Source: Lachnospiraceae bacterium (lineage in GTDB: Bacteria > Bacillota > Clostridia > Lachnospirales > Lachnospiraceae). Taken from it: a stretch of DNA of 62,909 nt. Of the stretch, positions 1-7,328 are shown in pieces (within the stretch, counting starts at the first letter, position 1; every line of letters begins with the position of its first letter). Made by a program: the position numbers and the translations under genes. The DNA lies in contig CAJTAL010000024.1 in the NCBI GenBank assembly GCA_910574285.1, forward strand, positions 1 through 62,909, written 5' to 3'. The notes beneath the pieces are model-generated. The model worked only from the letters and a program-made list of their open reading frames with translations. It made no database searches and was not told the origin of the DNA.

Positions 1-126
1 TGAGCGATTTGTCAAGTGTTTTTACAAAAAAAGTGGGTGATTTTTTTGCGATAGGGGTCTGAAAGCCTTATAAAATCAAGGCTGAAGATTCCGAGAAGTT
101 ATGGATATAAAAGGGAGGAATACTTA
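1..126. other. Left-edge non-coding stretch
   Basis: No credible gene is seen. There is a small hairpin with arms AGCCTT (64-69) and AAGGCT (78-83), and runs of A and T at 24-31 and 41-47. The last 15 bases hold the ribosome binding site AGGGAGGA for the next gene. No convincing promoter hexamer pair was found. What lies left of the window cannot be seen. Confidence 0.5.
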
Positions 127-366
127 TTGCAGATTGAATATAGTAAAAATGCTGTAAAATATATTAATGCTGCTGACAAGCAAACGAAAAAACGTTTGAA
201 AGAAGCAATTGAAAAAGTTCCTTTTGGAGATATTAAAAAATTACAAGGTATAGATAATGGATATCGTTTAAGGGTTGGAGATTTAAGAGTGTTATTTTCA
301 ATAGAAGATGATAGAATATATATTGATAATATTATTCCAAGAGGACAGGCATATAAAAGGTTATAG
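127..366 (+). CDS. RelE/ParE-family toxin
   Basis: A 79-residue protein with the size and layout of a RelE/ParE-superfamily toxin of type II toxin-antitoxin systems. RelE members cut mRNA in the ribosomal A site. Visible support: an N-terminal strand (QIEYSKNAVKYIN), two helices rich in Lys and Arg, then the typical C-terminal run YRLRVGDLRVLFSIEDD followed by IYIDNIIPRGQAYK, with the basic residues RelE toxins use. It starts with TTG at 127 behind a strong AGGGAGGA site (7-8 bases away). A 63-residue antitoxin-like gene follows 16 bases downstream, so the toxin comes first, the reverse of the usual relBE order. Whether it is a ribosome-dependent RNase or a ParE-like gyrase poison cannot be told from sequence. 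Confidence 0.8.
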   Translation: MQIEYSKNAVKYINAADKQTKKRLKEAIEKVPFGDIKKLQGIDNGYRLRVGDLRVLFSIEDDRIYIDNIIPRGQAYKRL

Positions 367-382
367 GAGTAGGTGAAAGAAT

Positions 383-574
383 ATGAGTAAAGAGATGTTA
401 AAAAATTTGATAGAATTGGTTCCGGAAAAAGATATTGATACTTTGTATAGAGTGATTATAAAGTTTGTGCCTGAAGTAATCCCTGAACCGGAGGAATTAG
501 AAGCCATAAGAACCGGACGAAAAGACAGGGAAATGAACGGGACGATACCACACGAGGCAATTGATTGGGATTAA
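383..574 (+). CDS. Putative antitoxin partner of the RelE-like toxin
   Basis: A 63-residue acidic protein 16 bases after the toxin gene and on the same strand. It has an N-terminal helical part (MSKEMLKNLIELVPEKDIDTLYRVIIKF) and a charged tail (EPEELEAIRTGRKDREMNGTI) of the kind that wraps around RelE-type toxins. Antitoxins of this build are often downstream of a RelE/ParE toxin in Firmicutes. No clear ribbon-helix-helix or HTH domain is visible, so DNA binding is uncertain. The antitoxin role rests on context and general composition. Confidence 0.6.
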   Translation: MSKEMLKNLIELVPEKDIDTLYRVIIKFVPEVIPEPEELEAIRTGRKDREMNGTIPHEAIDWD

Positions 575-647
575 GAAAAAGAAACGAGTACCCCGCTTGA
601 GCCATAAAGCTGTACGGTAAAAAAACCGCTTCTTTTTTGCACATTAT

Positions 648-2123
648 ATGATGGAAAGGGGAAAAAAGTCAAGAGAAATGTATAACGAAATTGATTTGGA
701 TAAAATAGATATAGCTGCAGAGCCGCCGACGGAAGAACCGGCCAGACAATACTATTTCATGGCAAAATGCCGGGAGTGGGTAAAGAGCTTTGAACAGGAA
801 AATGGCCGTTTGCCAAAATCTTGCGTACTCAATTTCGGTTGCCAGATGAACGCAAGGGATTCTGAGAAGCTCAGAGGTATCTTAAGGGAGATAGGGTATG
901 AGGAGGCTTCGGAGGAGCAGGCGGATTTTGTCATCTTTAATACCTGTACTGTAAGGGAGAACGCAAACACACGGGTATACGGACGACTTGGACAGTTAAA
1001 GCCGCAAAAGAAGAAGAATCCGCATATGATGATCGGGCTTTGCGGCTGTATGATGCAGGAGCCGGAAGTGGTGGAGAAGCTTAAGAAAAGTTATCGGTTT
1101 GTGGATATCATCTTTGGTACTCATAACATCTTCAAATTCGCGGAATTAGTTGCGACACGCTTGGAATCGGACAGGATGGTGATCGATATATGGAAAGATA
1201 CGGATCAGATCGTGGAAGATCTTCCCAACGAGCGTAAATATACGTTTAAATCCGGAATCAATATTATGTTCGGCTGCAATAATTTCTGCAGTTATTGTAT
1301 CGTTCCTTATGTGCGGGGACGGGAAAGAAGCAGAGATCCGAGAGCGATTGTACGGGAGATCGAGAGATTGGCAGCGGACGGTGTAAGCGAGGTGATGCTT
1401 CTTGGACAGAATGTGAATTCGTATGGGAAGACCCTGGATACGCCTTTGACATTTGCGCAGCTTCTCCAGGAAATAGAGAAAATAGAAGGGATTCGCAGGA
1501 TTCGCTTTATGACTTCCCACCCGAAAGACCTGTCCGATGAATTGATCAGAGTAATGGCTGATTCAAAGAAAATATGTAAACATCTTCATCTTCCGGTGCA
1601 GTCGGGAAGTACGGACATACTTACGAAGATGAATCGGAGATATACGAAGGAACAGTACCTTAATCTGGTGGATAAGCTCCGCAGGGCAGTGCCGGATATC
1701 TCTCTTACAACGGATATCATCGTAGGATTTCCCGGAGAGACGGAAGAAGATTTTGAAGAGACGTTGGACGTGGTGAGAAAAGTACGGTATGACAGCGCGT
1801 TTACATTTATCTATTCGAAGCGTACGGGAACACCTGCGGCTGTGATGGAGGATCAGATTCCGGAAGACGTGATCAAGAACCGGTTCGACAAACTTTTGAA
1901 AGAAGTGCAGGCCATCGCGGCTGAAACCTGTGCTATACATGAAGGAACCGTGCAGGAGGTGCTGGTGGAAGATATCTGCGATCATGATCCTACGATGGTG
2001 ACGGGAAGACTGAGCAATAACCTGTTGGTGCATTTCCACGGAGGGAAGGAATTGATCGGGAAGTATGTGGATGTAGAGCTGAGTGAGTGCAGAGGATTCT
2101 ATTATATCGGAGCGAGGAGGTAA
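648..2123 (+). CDS. miaB: tRNA-2-methylthio-N6-dimethylallyladenosine synthase MiaB
   Basis: Radical SAM methylthiotransferase that adds a methylthio group to i6A37 of tRNAs, acting after MiaA (encoded at 19160-20122). The 491 residues show the MTTase N-terminal domain with FGCQMNARDSEKLRG (Cys65) and FNTCTVRENA, the radical SAM motif CNNFCSYC followed by VPYVRGRERSR, and a C-terminal TRAM-like domain (VLVED... to the end). An N-terminal extension of about 55 residues precedes the first domain, as is common in Clostridia. The start is ambiguous: ATG codons at 648, 651 and 678 all lack a well placed ribosome binding site. The stop is inside the AGGAGG site of the next gene. Confidence 0.95.
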   Translation: MMERGKKSREMYNEIDLDKIDIAAEPPTEEPARQYYFMAKCREWVKSFEQENGRLPKSCVLNFGCQMNARDSEKLRGILREIGYEEASEEQADFVIFNTCTVRENANTRVYGRLGQLKPQKKKNPHMMIGLCGCMMQEPEVVEKLKKSYRFVDIIFGTHNIFKFAELVATRLESDRMVIDIWKDTDQIVEDLPNERKYTFKSGINIMFGCNNFCSYCIVPYVRGRERSRDPRAIVREIERLAADGVSEVMLLGQNVNSYGKTLDTPLTFAQLLQEIEKIEGIRRIRFMTSHPKDLSDELIRVMADSKKICKHLHLPVQSGSTDILTKMNRRYTKEQYLNLVDKLRRAVPDISLTTDIIVGFPGETEEDFEETLDVVRKVRYDSAFTFIYSKRTGTPAAVMEDQIPEDVIKNRFDKLLKEVQAIAAETCAIHEGTVQEVLVEDICDHDPTMVTGRLSNNLLVHFHGGKELIGKYVDVELSECRGFYYIGARR

Positions 2124-2131
2124 GCCTATAT

Positions 2132-2557
2132 ATGACGGTTCGTTTTTATGAAGAGACGGAGGACAGCCTGCTTAAATTCGCAGTGATTGTTGCGAGAACA
2201 GAGGGGAAATATGTATTTTGTAAGCATAAATCTCGTGACACGTTAGAGGTTCCGGGAGGTCACCGAGAGCCGGGTGAGATGATTCTGGAAACGGCAAAGA
2301 GAGAAATGTATGAAGAAACGGGCGCGATTGATTACAGTATAGAACCGGTCTGCGTGTATTCTGTGATTTCTGGGGATGACGCTGACGGAGAAGAAACCTT
2401 TGGGATGCTCTGTTATGCTGAGATCTGCTCTTTTGAAAAAGAGCTGCACAGTGAGATTGAAAAGATCGTGATTATGGAAGAAGAGCCGGAATCCTGGACT
2501 TATCCGGAGATTCAGCCGAAACTTCTTTGTGAGATGAAGAGAAGAGGGTATTTTTGA
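2132..2557 (+). CDS. Nudix hydrolase
   Basis: A 141-residue Nudix-family pyrophosphohydrolase. The Nudix box is intact: G-x5-E-x7-REMYEETGA with the preceding GGHREPGE, giving the Mg-binding glutamates. Substrate (nucleotide, sugar nucleotide or other) cannot be told. An upstream in-frame ATG at 2087 lies inside miaB; the ATG at 2132 is preferred because GCGAGGAGG (2112-2120) sits 11 bases ahead of it. It is probably co-transcribed with miaB and the methyltransferase that follows. Confidence 0.85.
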   Translation: MTVRFYEETEDSLLKFAVIVARTEGKYVFCKHKSRDTLEVPGGHREPGEMILETAKREMYEETGAIDYSIEPVCVYSVISGDDADGEETFGMLCYAEICSFEKELHSEIEKIVIMEEEPESWTYPEIQPKLLCEMKRRGYF

Positions 2558-2576
2558 TAAAAATGGAGGGATTTGC

Positions 2577-3413
2577 GTGCTGGATTTGAGGATAAAAGAA
2601 TATCTTTCGCAGGTCGGTATCTGTAAGATTTCTGAATTTGATACGGCGCTGCTTGAAACCTTCGGTCAGGATGAAGGCGAAAAGCATATTGAAAGAATGA
2701 CGGAACTGTTTGACCGGTCAGAAGAACGGTTGATGTACGGAACCGGAGATACTCCGTATCTTTACCGTCAGGAGGAGATTGTCGATTACATAAATCAGAA
2801 TTTAGAGCTGAGTCTTTTGGCGTCTTCTTTTTATGACCGCGTATTTTTCCGAAGAGCCATGGATTATCTGCTCAGATATGAGTCTTTTTGGACGGGAGAT
2901 ATTCTTGATATGGGTTGCGGGAACGGGGTTCTGTCTTGTTTTTTGGCGCGGCTGCATCCTGGTTCTTCTGTCACAGGCGTAGATCTGTCTCACAACGCTG
3001 TCTCTGCGGCAGATGAACTTGCAGGGAGGCTGCATATAGAAAATGTACGCTTTACCGATCCGAAAGCGTCGGAAGGGAAGATGTATGACACAGTTCTTTC
3101 TTCCCGTACGGTACATGAGAATGTTGAAGTGAGACCGCTTTGCGAAAAACCGGAGACGGCCGCATTGTCGATGGAAGAACAGGCAGAAAGGCATAAGGAA
3201 TACGCGAAGACGCTTTCAGCCTTTGTAAAGCCCCAGGGATATCTGATCAGCGTGGAGCGTTACGAGGACTATGGAGCATACACTGGGGCGGTTTGTGCTT
3301 TGACAAGCCTGGATTTTTGTCAGGTGAGCGGAACGAATATGCAGTTTTCCTGTAAAAACGGAGATGAGACGGCTGTGTTCCAGGCGTCGGTCTTTCAGAA
3401 AATCTCTGGTTAG
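2577..3413 (+). CDS. Class I SAM-dependent methyltransferase
   Basis: A 278-residue protein with a Rossmann-type SAM-binding motif in its middle, ILDMGCGNGVLSCFLA, followed by VTGVDLSHNAVSAADEL, which is motif I and II of class I methyltransferases. The N-terminal 95 residues are helical and unassigned. It starts with GTG at 2577, seven bases after GGAGGG (2565-2570), and lies 19 bases after the Nudix gene. The methylated substrate is unknown. After the gene, 3414-3533 holds no supported gene. Confidence 0.8.
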   Translation: MLDLRIKEYLSQVGICKISEFDTALLETFGQDEGEKHIERMTELFDRSEERLMYGTGDTPYLYRQEEIVDYINQNLELSLLASSFYDRVFFRRAMDYLLRYESFWTGDILDMGCGNGVLSCFLARLHPGSSVTGVDLSHNAVSAADELAGRLHIENVRFTDPKASEGKMYDTVLSSRTVHENVEVRPLCEKPETAALSMEEQAERHKEYAKTLSAFVKPQGYLISVERYEDYGAYTGAVCALTSLDFCQVSGTNMQFSCKNGDETAVFQASVFQKISG

Positions 3414-3533
3414 GGACGTATTGTGCAGATTGCATTAGACTTTCATATGCAGGATCAGATGGTGATACCGTTGATTGTGATTGAGAGAAATTTTGATTAA
3501 AATGAAGTGATTTCCGTTTTACGGGAGGTCAGA

Positions 3534-4190
3534 ATGGAAGATTCTAAGATAGACAAAGATAAAATTGTGACTCTTTACCATGGATCAAAATCGGGGATTC
3601 ACGGTGAGATATATCCGGAAAGCCGTAAACATTGCGATTTTGGGAGAGGTTTCTATATGGGTACAGATCGTACGCAGCCGCTTACCCTTATATGTAATTA
3701 TCCTAAGGCGAAAATTTATACATTGAGTGTTGATTTGTCGGATTTGAAAGTTCTTAATATAGAAGTCGGATTAGACTGGGCTCTGTTAGTTGCCTATAAT
3801 CGTGGTAAGATGGAATCTGTCAGAGGATCAAAAATCTATAATCGGTATGCAGAATTAAACCAAGAGTATGACATGGTGACAGGAGCAATTGCAAATGACA
3901 GAATGTTTGTTGTCCTTGATCGTTTTTTTTATGGAGAGATTACGGATTATGCCCTGATCCATTGTCTCGCTGCGCTCAAATTGGGAAAACAATACGTGGC
4001 TTTGACAGAAAAGGCCTGTAAGAAAATAAAGATAATTGATAGCCAGAAGCTTTCAGAAGATGATAGAAGCATACTCAAACAAAAAAGTGAAGCGAATCGT
4101 TTAAAAGGAATTACATTGGCAAATGAAATTTGCCGAAAATATCGTCGGGAAGGCAGATTCTTTGACGAGATATTGGAGGAAGAGGAATAA
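3534..4190 (+). CDS. DUF3990-type ADP-ribosyltransferase-like protein, candidate toxin
   Basis: A 218-residue protein that I recognise as DUF3990-like, a family that resembles ADP-ribosyltransferases. Visible motifs are LYHGS (His16), DFGRGFYMGT (Tyr41) and QYVALTEKAC (Glu159), which together read like the H-Y-E triad of PARP/Tpt1-type ART folds. ANDRMF near residue 120 is another family feature. An in-frame GTG at 3507 exists, but ATG 3534 has the better site CGGGAGGTC. It is the first of two tightly linked genes (2-base gap to the next), with lower GC than miaB or mutS. Toxin function is inferred from the fold and the two-gene layout; substrate unknown. Confidence 0.65.
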   Translation: MEDSKIDKDKIVTLYHGSKSGIHGEIYPESRKHCDFGRGFYMGTDRTQPLTLICNYPKAKIYTLSVDLSDLKVLNIEVGLDWALLVAYNRGKMESVRGSKIYNRYAELNQEYDMVTGAIANDRMFVVLDRFFYGEITDYALIHCLAALKLGKQYVALTEKACKKIKIIDSQKLSEDDRSILKQKSEANRLKGITLANEICRKYRREGRFFDEILEEEE

Positions 4191-4192
4191 AC

Positions 4193-4621
4193 ATGAAGCA
4201 GCTTACTTTTGAAAAACGTCAGCTTTGTGATATACAAGGCAGGCTTTTTGAACTTGCATTAAAAAACGAATATGACTGTCCGGCATTTATAACATTTTTC
4301 ATGAACAGCCGGGCGGCGGGAGCTCTTGACGATACTTATGACAGGCTGCAGTGGGCGGGGGAAGAATATATTCTTGAAGAACTTGAAGAAGAATCAGGCG
4401 GTTTAAAAAAAGCCGGTATGATCTACTCGGCGGAGGTAATGTATTGGACAGGCTATGTCTATCGTTACTGGCACTATTATACGAATGAAAGCAGTCGGGA
4501 AATATATGAAACTGCGGATGCACACACAATGAATGATTGTTGGCCAGGATTCCACACGCTTGACGTTGAGATGGCTATTGATGATTTAAAAGAACTCTGC
4601 AGGCAGAGACAGATATATTGA
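4193..4621 (+). CDS. Hypothetical partner of the DUF3990 gene, candidate antitoxin
   Basis: A 142-residue soluble, acidic, largely helical protein starting two bases after the stop of the DUF3990 gene. Notable stretches are AFITFFMNSRAAGALDD, YDRLQWAGEEYILEELEEE and EVMYWTGYVYRYWHYYT, which is very aromatic. No HTH, ribbon-helix-helix or enzymatic motif is seen. Its position, size and acidity would suit an antitoxin or immunity protein for the ART-like neighbour, but there is no direct sequence proof. The ribosome binding site lies in the end of the upstream gene (GGAGGAAGAGG), so the two are probably translated together. Confidence 0.55.
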   Translation: MKQLTFEKRQLCDIQGRLFELALKNEYDCPAFITFFMNSRAAGALDDTYDRLQWAGEEYILEELEEESGGLKKAGMIYSAEVMYWTGYVYRYWHYYTNESSREIYETADAHTMNDCWPGFHTLDVEMAIDDLKELCRQRQIY

Positions 4622-4652
4622 ATATTCAATAAGGAATTTCAGAATATTGAAT
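4617..4652. promoter_or_regulatory. Palindrome and repeat ahead of the dehydrogenase gene
   Basis: A perfect 14-bp palindrome ATTGAATATTCAAT (4617-4630) overlaps the stop of the upstream gene. The decamer ATATTGAATA occurs at 4615-4624 and again at 4644-4653, 29 bases apart. This looks like a two-half-site operator for the gene at 4679, but no regulator can be named. Confidence 0.35.
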
Positions 4653-4678
4653 AGATTAAAAAGGAAGGTGAACAGAGT

Positions 4679-5644
4679 ATGAAAGAAGTACTGGTAACGA
4701 TACCGGTTCAGGAAGAACACCGCAGGTATCTGGAGACCATCGGTAAGGACATGCATTTTACATATGCGTACCGAAAGGAAGGCGCAACCCGTGAGATGGT
4801 TGAACAGGCGGATTATATATTGGGTAATGTGAAGGCAGAATATCTGCCGCAGGCACGGCATCTTAAGTTATTACAGCTTGACAGCGCGGGGGCTGACGAG
4901 TATGTTCAGCCAAATGTCCTTCCGGCAGGCGTGAAGCTCTGTAACGCTACAGGGGCCTATGGGCTTACAATTGCGGAGTATCTGCTCGGGGTTGTGTTTG
5001 CATTAAAGAAAAAACTGACTCTGTATGAAGATAACCGTAAAAAGCAGAGATGGCATGATGAAGGAATGGTAACGAATATAGCCGGAAGCAGGACGCTGAT
5101 ATTGGGATTGGGTGATATTGGCGACACATTTGCACGTAAAATGAATGCCCTGGGCAGTAAAGTGACCGGCATACGGAGGAGTCCTGCGGATAAGCCGGAA
5201 TATCTGGAAGGATTATATCAGATGGATGCATTGGAAAAGCAGCTTCCATGTGCCGATATCGTTGTGTGTACTTTACCGGGGACAGCGGAAACCTTCCATC
5301 TGTTAGATGAGAGGAAGATCCGTCTTATGAATCCTTCGGCAATACTTATAAATATCGGGCGGGGCAGCCTTATTCCCACGCAGGATCTGGTCAGGGTACT
5401 GGAAGACGGCGTGATCGCAGGGGCGGCGATTGATGTGGCAGAACAGGAACCTCTGCCGGAGGATTCTCCGCTTTGGAATGCTCCGAATCTGATCCTTACT
5501 CCTCATGTGGCAGGAAATTATCATACCCAGGATATTCTTGACAAGGCAGTGAAGATTGCAGGAGAAAATTTCCAGGCATTTCTTGAAGGGCGGTCGTTGC
5601 AGAATGAAGTGGATTTTGTCACAGGATATAGAAAAAAGATGTAG
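4679..5644 (+). CDS. D-isomer-specific 2-hydroxyacid dehydrogenase
   Basis: A 321-residue NAD(P)-dependent dehydrogenase of the D-2-hydroxyacid family. The Rossmann motif is LGLGDIGDTFARKM near residues 143-156. Family catalytic landmarks are present: NIGRGSLI (Arg), DVAEQEPLPEDSPLW (Glu) and LTPHVAG (His). The best-known relatives reduce 2-keto acids such as hydroxypyruvate or phenylpyruvate; the substrate here is not known. The ribosome binding site AAGGAAGGTG is 8 to 12 bases ahead of the ATG. A glycosyltransferase gene follows nine bases after the stop, suggesting one transcript. Confidence 0.88.
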   Translation: MKEVLVTIPVQEEHRRYLETIGKDMHFTYAYRKEGATREMVEQADYILGNVKAEYLPQARHLKLLQLDSAGADEYVQPNVLPAGVKLCNATGAYGLTIAEYLLGVVFALKKKLTLYEDNRKKQRWHDEGMVTNIAGSRTLILGLGDIGDTFARKMNALGSKVTGIRRSPADKPEYLEGLYQMDALEKQLPCADIVVCTLPGTAETFHLLDERKIRLMNPSAILINIGRGSLIPTQDLVRVLEDGVIAGAAIDVAEQEPLPEDSPLWNAPNLILTPHVAGNYHTQDILDKAVKIAGENFQAFLEGRSLQNEVDFVTGYRKKM

Positions 5645-5653
5645 GATTTCCAA

Positions 5654-6865
5654 ATGAAGAGAATATTAATGATATCATCTGATTATGAGCCTTGTTACGG
5701 CGGAATCGGAATACATGTAAAGAATCTGACATACGAATTGATAAAACTTGGATATCAGATTACATTGCTGATCGGACGCATGAAGACAAGTTTGGACTAT
5801 GCTTATACTTCGGGAGATTTCTACTCAGTCACTGCAGATACGGAAGCATTGAAGGTAGTGGAAATTGATACGGATTTTGCACGAAGACTCTCTAAAGAAG
5901 AGCTGAAACTTTGTTCTGTTCTGGAGGAAAAAGATACCTTTGATTATGAGACGGCAATTTTAAATCAGTTGTTCTTAAAGGGAGCAATCACATATCTTGG
6001 GCATACGGATGATAAGTTCCGGCTGATCCATCTTCATGATGCATTTATATCCTTCGGCGCGGTAATGCTTGGAAGGTATCTGAATATTCCGATGGCAGTA
6101 ACCATGCATTCCATGAATTCCGGGGAAGCGTGGATGATAGATAATGTAAGGCGTTATCTGGTCAATAATGTAGATAAGATCTTATGTGTCAGCGATTTTA
6201 TTCGTAATGAAATTATTCGAAGATTTAACTTTACTAATTTAAATAAATTAGTGACTGTCTATAACAGCGTCAATCTGAAGATCAGAAAGAGAGGACAGCC
6301 GGTTCTGTCCAACGGAGAAATTGTTTTCTGCGGCAGGCTGGAAGAAGTAAAAGGAGTAGATTTACTCATTCGTGCAGTCAGCTTATTGCCGCAGTCATAC
6401 AGAGAAAGAGTCAGGCTGACAATCATCGGAACCGGCAGCGCGAAAGAACAATTAAAAAGATTATGCGAAGAAGTGCATATGGAAGAAAAAACAGTGTTTA
6501 CAGGGCTGATTAATCAGCGTGATGTGTTTAATTATTATGAGAAAGCAATGTGTGTAGTTCTTCCGAGCAGAAAGGAAGCTTTTTCAACGGCAGCTCTTGA
6601 AGCGATGAGTATTGGATGCTGCGTCCTCGCTTCAGATGTGGGAGGTTTTACCGAATTGATTCATGATGGGGAGAATGGTTTTCTGTTCAAGACAGAAAAT
6701 GTTCAGGAGTTGGCAGGAAAGCTTAGATATATCTTTGATCATACACAAATTGTAAATGATGTAGGAGGAAAGGCGCAGTTGAAGATTTCAGAAGAATATT
6801 TATGGGAGAATACGGCTAAAAAAATCTGCAATATTTATGAAGAATTGACTGCATTTATCCAATAA
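5654..6865 (+). CDS. GT4-family glycosyltransferase
   Basis: A 403-residue GT-B fold glycosyltransferase of CAZy family GT4. The N-terminal loop YGGIGIHVKNL is the acceptor-side glycine-rich motif, and the C-terminal half carries VFCGRLEEVKGVDLLIRA, LTIIGTGSAKEQL and the E-x7-E donor-binding region VLPSRKEAFSTAALEAM. Such enzymes move a sugar from a nucleotide sugar to a sugar, lipid or protein. No capsule or teichoic acid genes are next to it, so the product cannot be guessed. There is no signal peptide; it should act in the cytoplasm or on the inner membrane face. Confidence 0.87.
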   Translation: MKRILMISSDYEPCYGGIGIHVKNLTYELIKLGYQITLLIGRMKTSLDYAYTSGDFYSVTADTEALKVVEIDTDFARRLSKEELKLCSVLEEKDTFDYETAILNQLFLKGAITYLGHTDDKFRLIHLHDAFISFGAVMLGRYLNIPMAVTMHSMNSGEAWMIDNVRRYLVNNVDKILCVSDFIRNEIIRRFNFTNLNKLVTVYNSVNLKIRKRGQPVLSNGEIVFCGRLEEVKGVDLLIRAVSLLPQSYRERVRLTIIGTGSAKEQLKRLCEEVHMEEKTVFTGLINQRDVFNYYEKAMCVVLPSRKEAFSTAALEAMSIGCCVLASDVGGFTELIHDGENGFLFKTENVQELAGKLRYIFDHTQIVNDVGGKAQLKISEEYLWENTAKKICNIYEELTAFIQ

Positions 6866-6876
6866 CTATATTTTTA

Positions 6877-6885
6877 TGGTATAAT
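6877..6885 (+). promoter_or_regulatory. Extended -10 promoter of the decayed RelB locus
   Basis: TGGTATAAT is a textbook extended -10 (TGn then TATAAT, 6880-6885). Transcription would begin near 6892, right at the ribosome binding site AAGGAGGG (6892-6899). No matching -35 was found, which extended -10 promoters do not require. Confidence 0.6.
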
Positions 6886-6924
6886 ATAAAAAAGGAGGGA
6901 AAACTATCCATAAGGGTTGACGAT

Positions 6925-7164
6925 ATGGTAAAGCAGCAGGCGGAGAATGTATGTTCTGAATTAGGTATGAGTTTATCGACAGCAACAAATCTTTTTTATA
7001 AAAAGATGATAAGTTATGGAGGTATACCGTTTGAGCTTAAAGTAGATCCATTTTATAGCCAGGAAAATCAGGCACATTTGGATAAGGTAATCCGTAATTA
7101 CTATGAAGACAAATCAAAGCTTGTTCATAAAGATATTGTAGAATTGGAAAAAATGGTGGAGTAG
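6925..7164 (+). CDS. RelB/DinJ-family antitoxin with lost start codon
   Basis: The reading frame encodes a RelB/DinJ ribbon-helix-helix antitoxin, with LGMSLSTATNLFYKKMI and GGIPFEL as family landmarks. The first ATG in frame is at 6925 (79 residues). However, the same frame upstream of it, 6904-6924, reads LSIRVDD, which is the conserved beta-strand that normally opens this family. No ATG, GTG or TTG lies in frame between the ribosome binding site (GGAGGG, 6894-6899) and 6925. So either the start codon has been lost and a shortened protein is made from 6925, or translation begins at a poor codon such as ATA 6910. The toxin gene that follows is only a remnant, in keeping with decay. Confidence 0.7.
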   Translation: MVKQQAENVCSELGMSLSTATNLFYKKMISYGGIPFELKVDPFYSQENQAHLDKVIRNYYEDKSKLVHKDIVELEKMVE

Positions 7165-7255
7165 AAGAATTGATGAAAGTAATAGAATTGTTTATAAGAT
7201 AGAGGAAAATATGTTACTGATATCCGAATGTAAGAATCATTATTCAGATAAGTAA
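7154..7255 (+). pseudogene. C-terminal remnant of a YoeB/Txe toxin
   Basis: In the frame one base off the antitoxin, 7154-7252 reads WWSRRIDESNRIVYKIEEN then MLLISECKNHYSDK, and stops with TAA at 7253-7255. This is the C-terminal third of a YoeB/Txe-type toxin (E. coli YoeB has WSRRI..HRLVY and ends in CRYHY). The N-terminal two thirds, about 50 residues, is absent: upstream the frame runs into the antitoxin gene without a start. The likely cause is a deletion that removed most of the toxin. The family match is clear by eye though the fragment is short. Confidence 0.75.
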
Positions 7256-7279
7256 TAAATACCACATATAATCCAGGTC

Positions 7280-7327
7280 AAAAACGCTCACACTATATTA
7301 GTAATAACATAAGTGAGGGCGTTTTTT
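7280..7327 (+). terminator. Rho-independent terminator overlapping the next gene's ribosome binding site
   Basis: Arms AAAAACGCTCAC (7280-7291) and GTGAGGGCGTTTTTT (7313-7327) pair with a two-base bulge, followed by a T run. The right arm contains GAGGG (7315-7319), the only ribosome binding site for the ATG at 7329, so the hairpin would also hide that site. Confidence 0.75.
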
Positions 7328-7328
7328 C

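Noticed and set aside
1146-1520. Long antisense frame inside miaB, and similar antisense frames in obg, TIGR03960 and nadD
   Set aside because: Shadows of strongly conserved genes on the other strand, with no ribosome binding sites or family features.
3423-3500. Short open frame reading IALDFHMQDQMVIPLIVIERN after the methyltransferase
   Set aside because: About 25 codons, no family match I can name, and no ribosome binding site; kept as non-coding.
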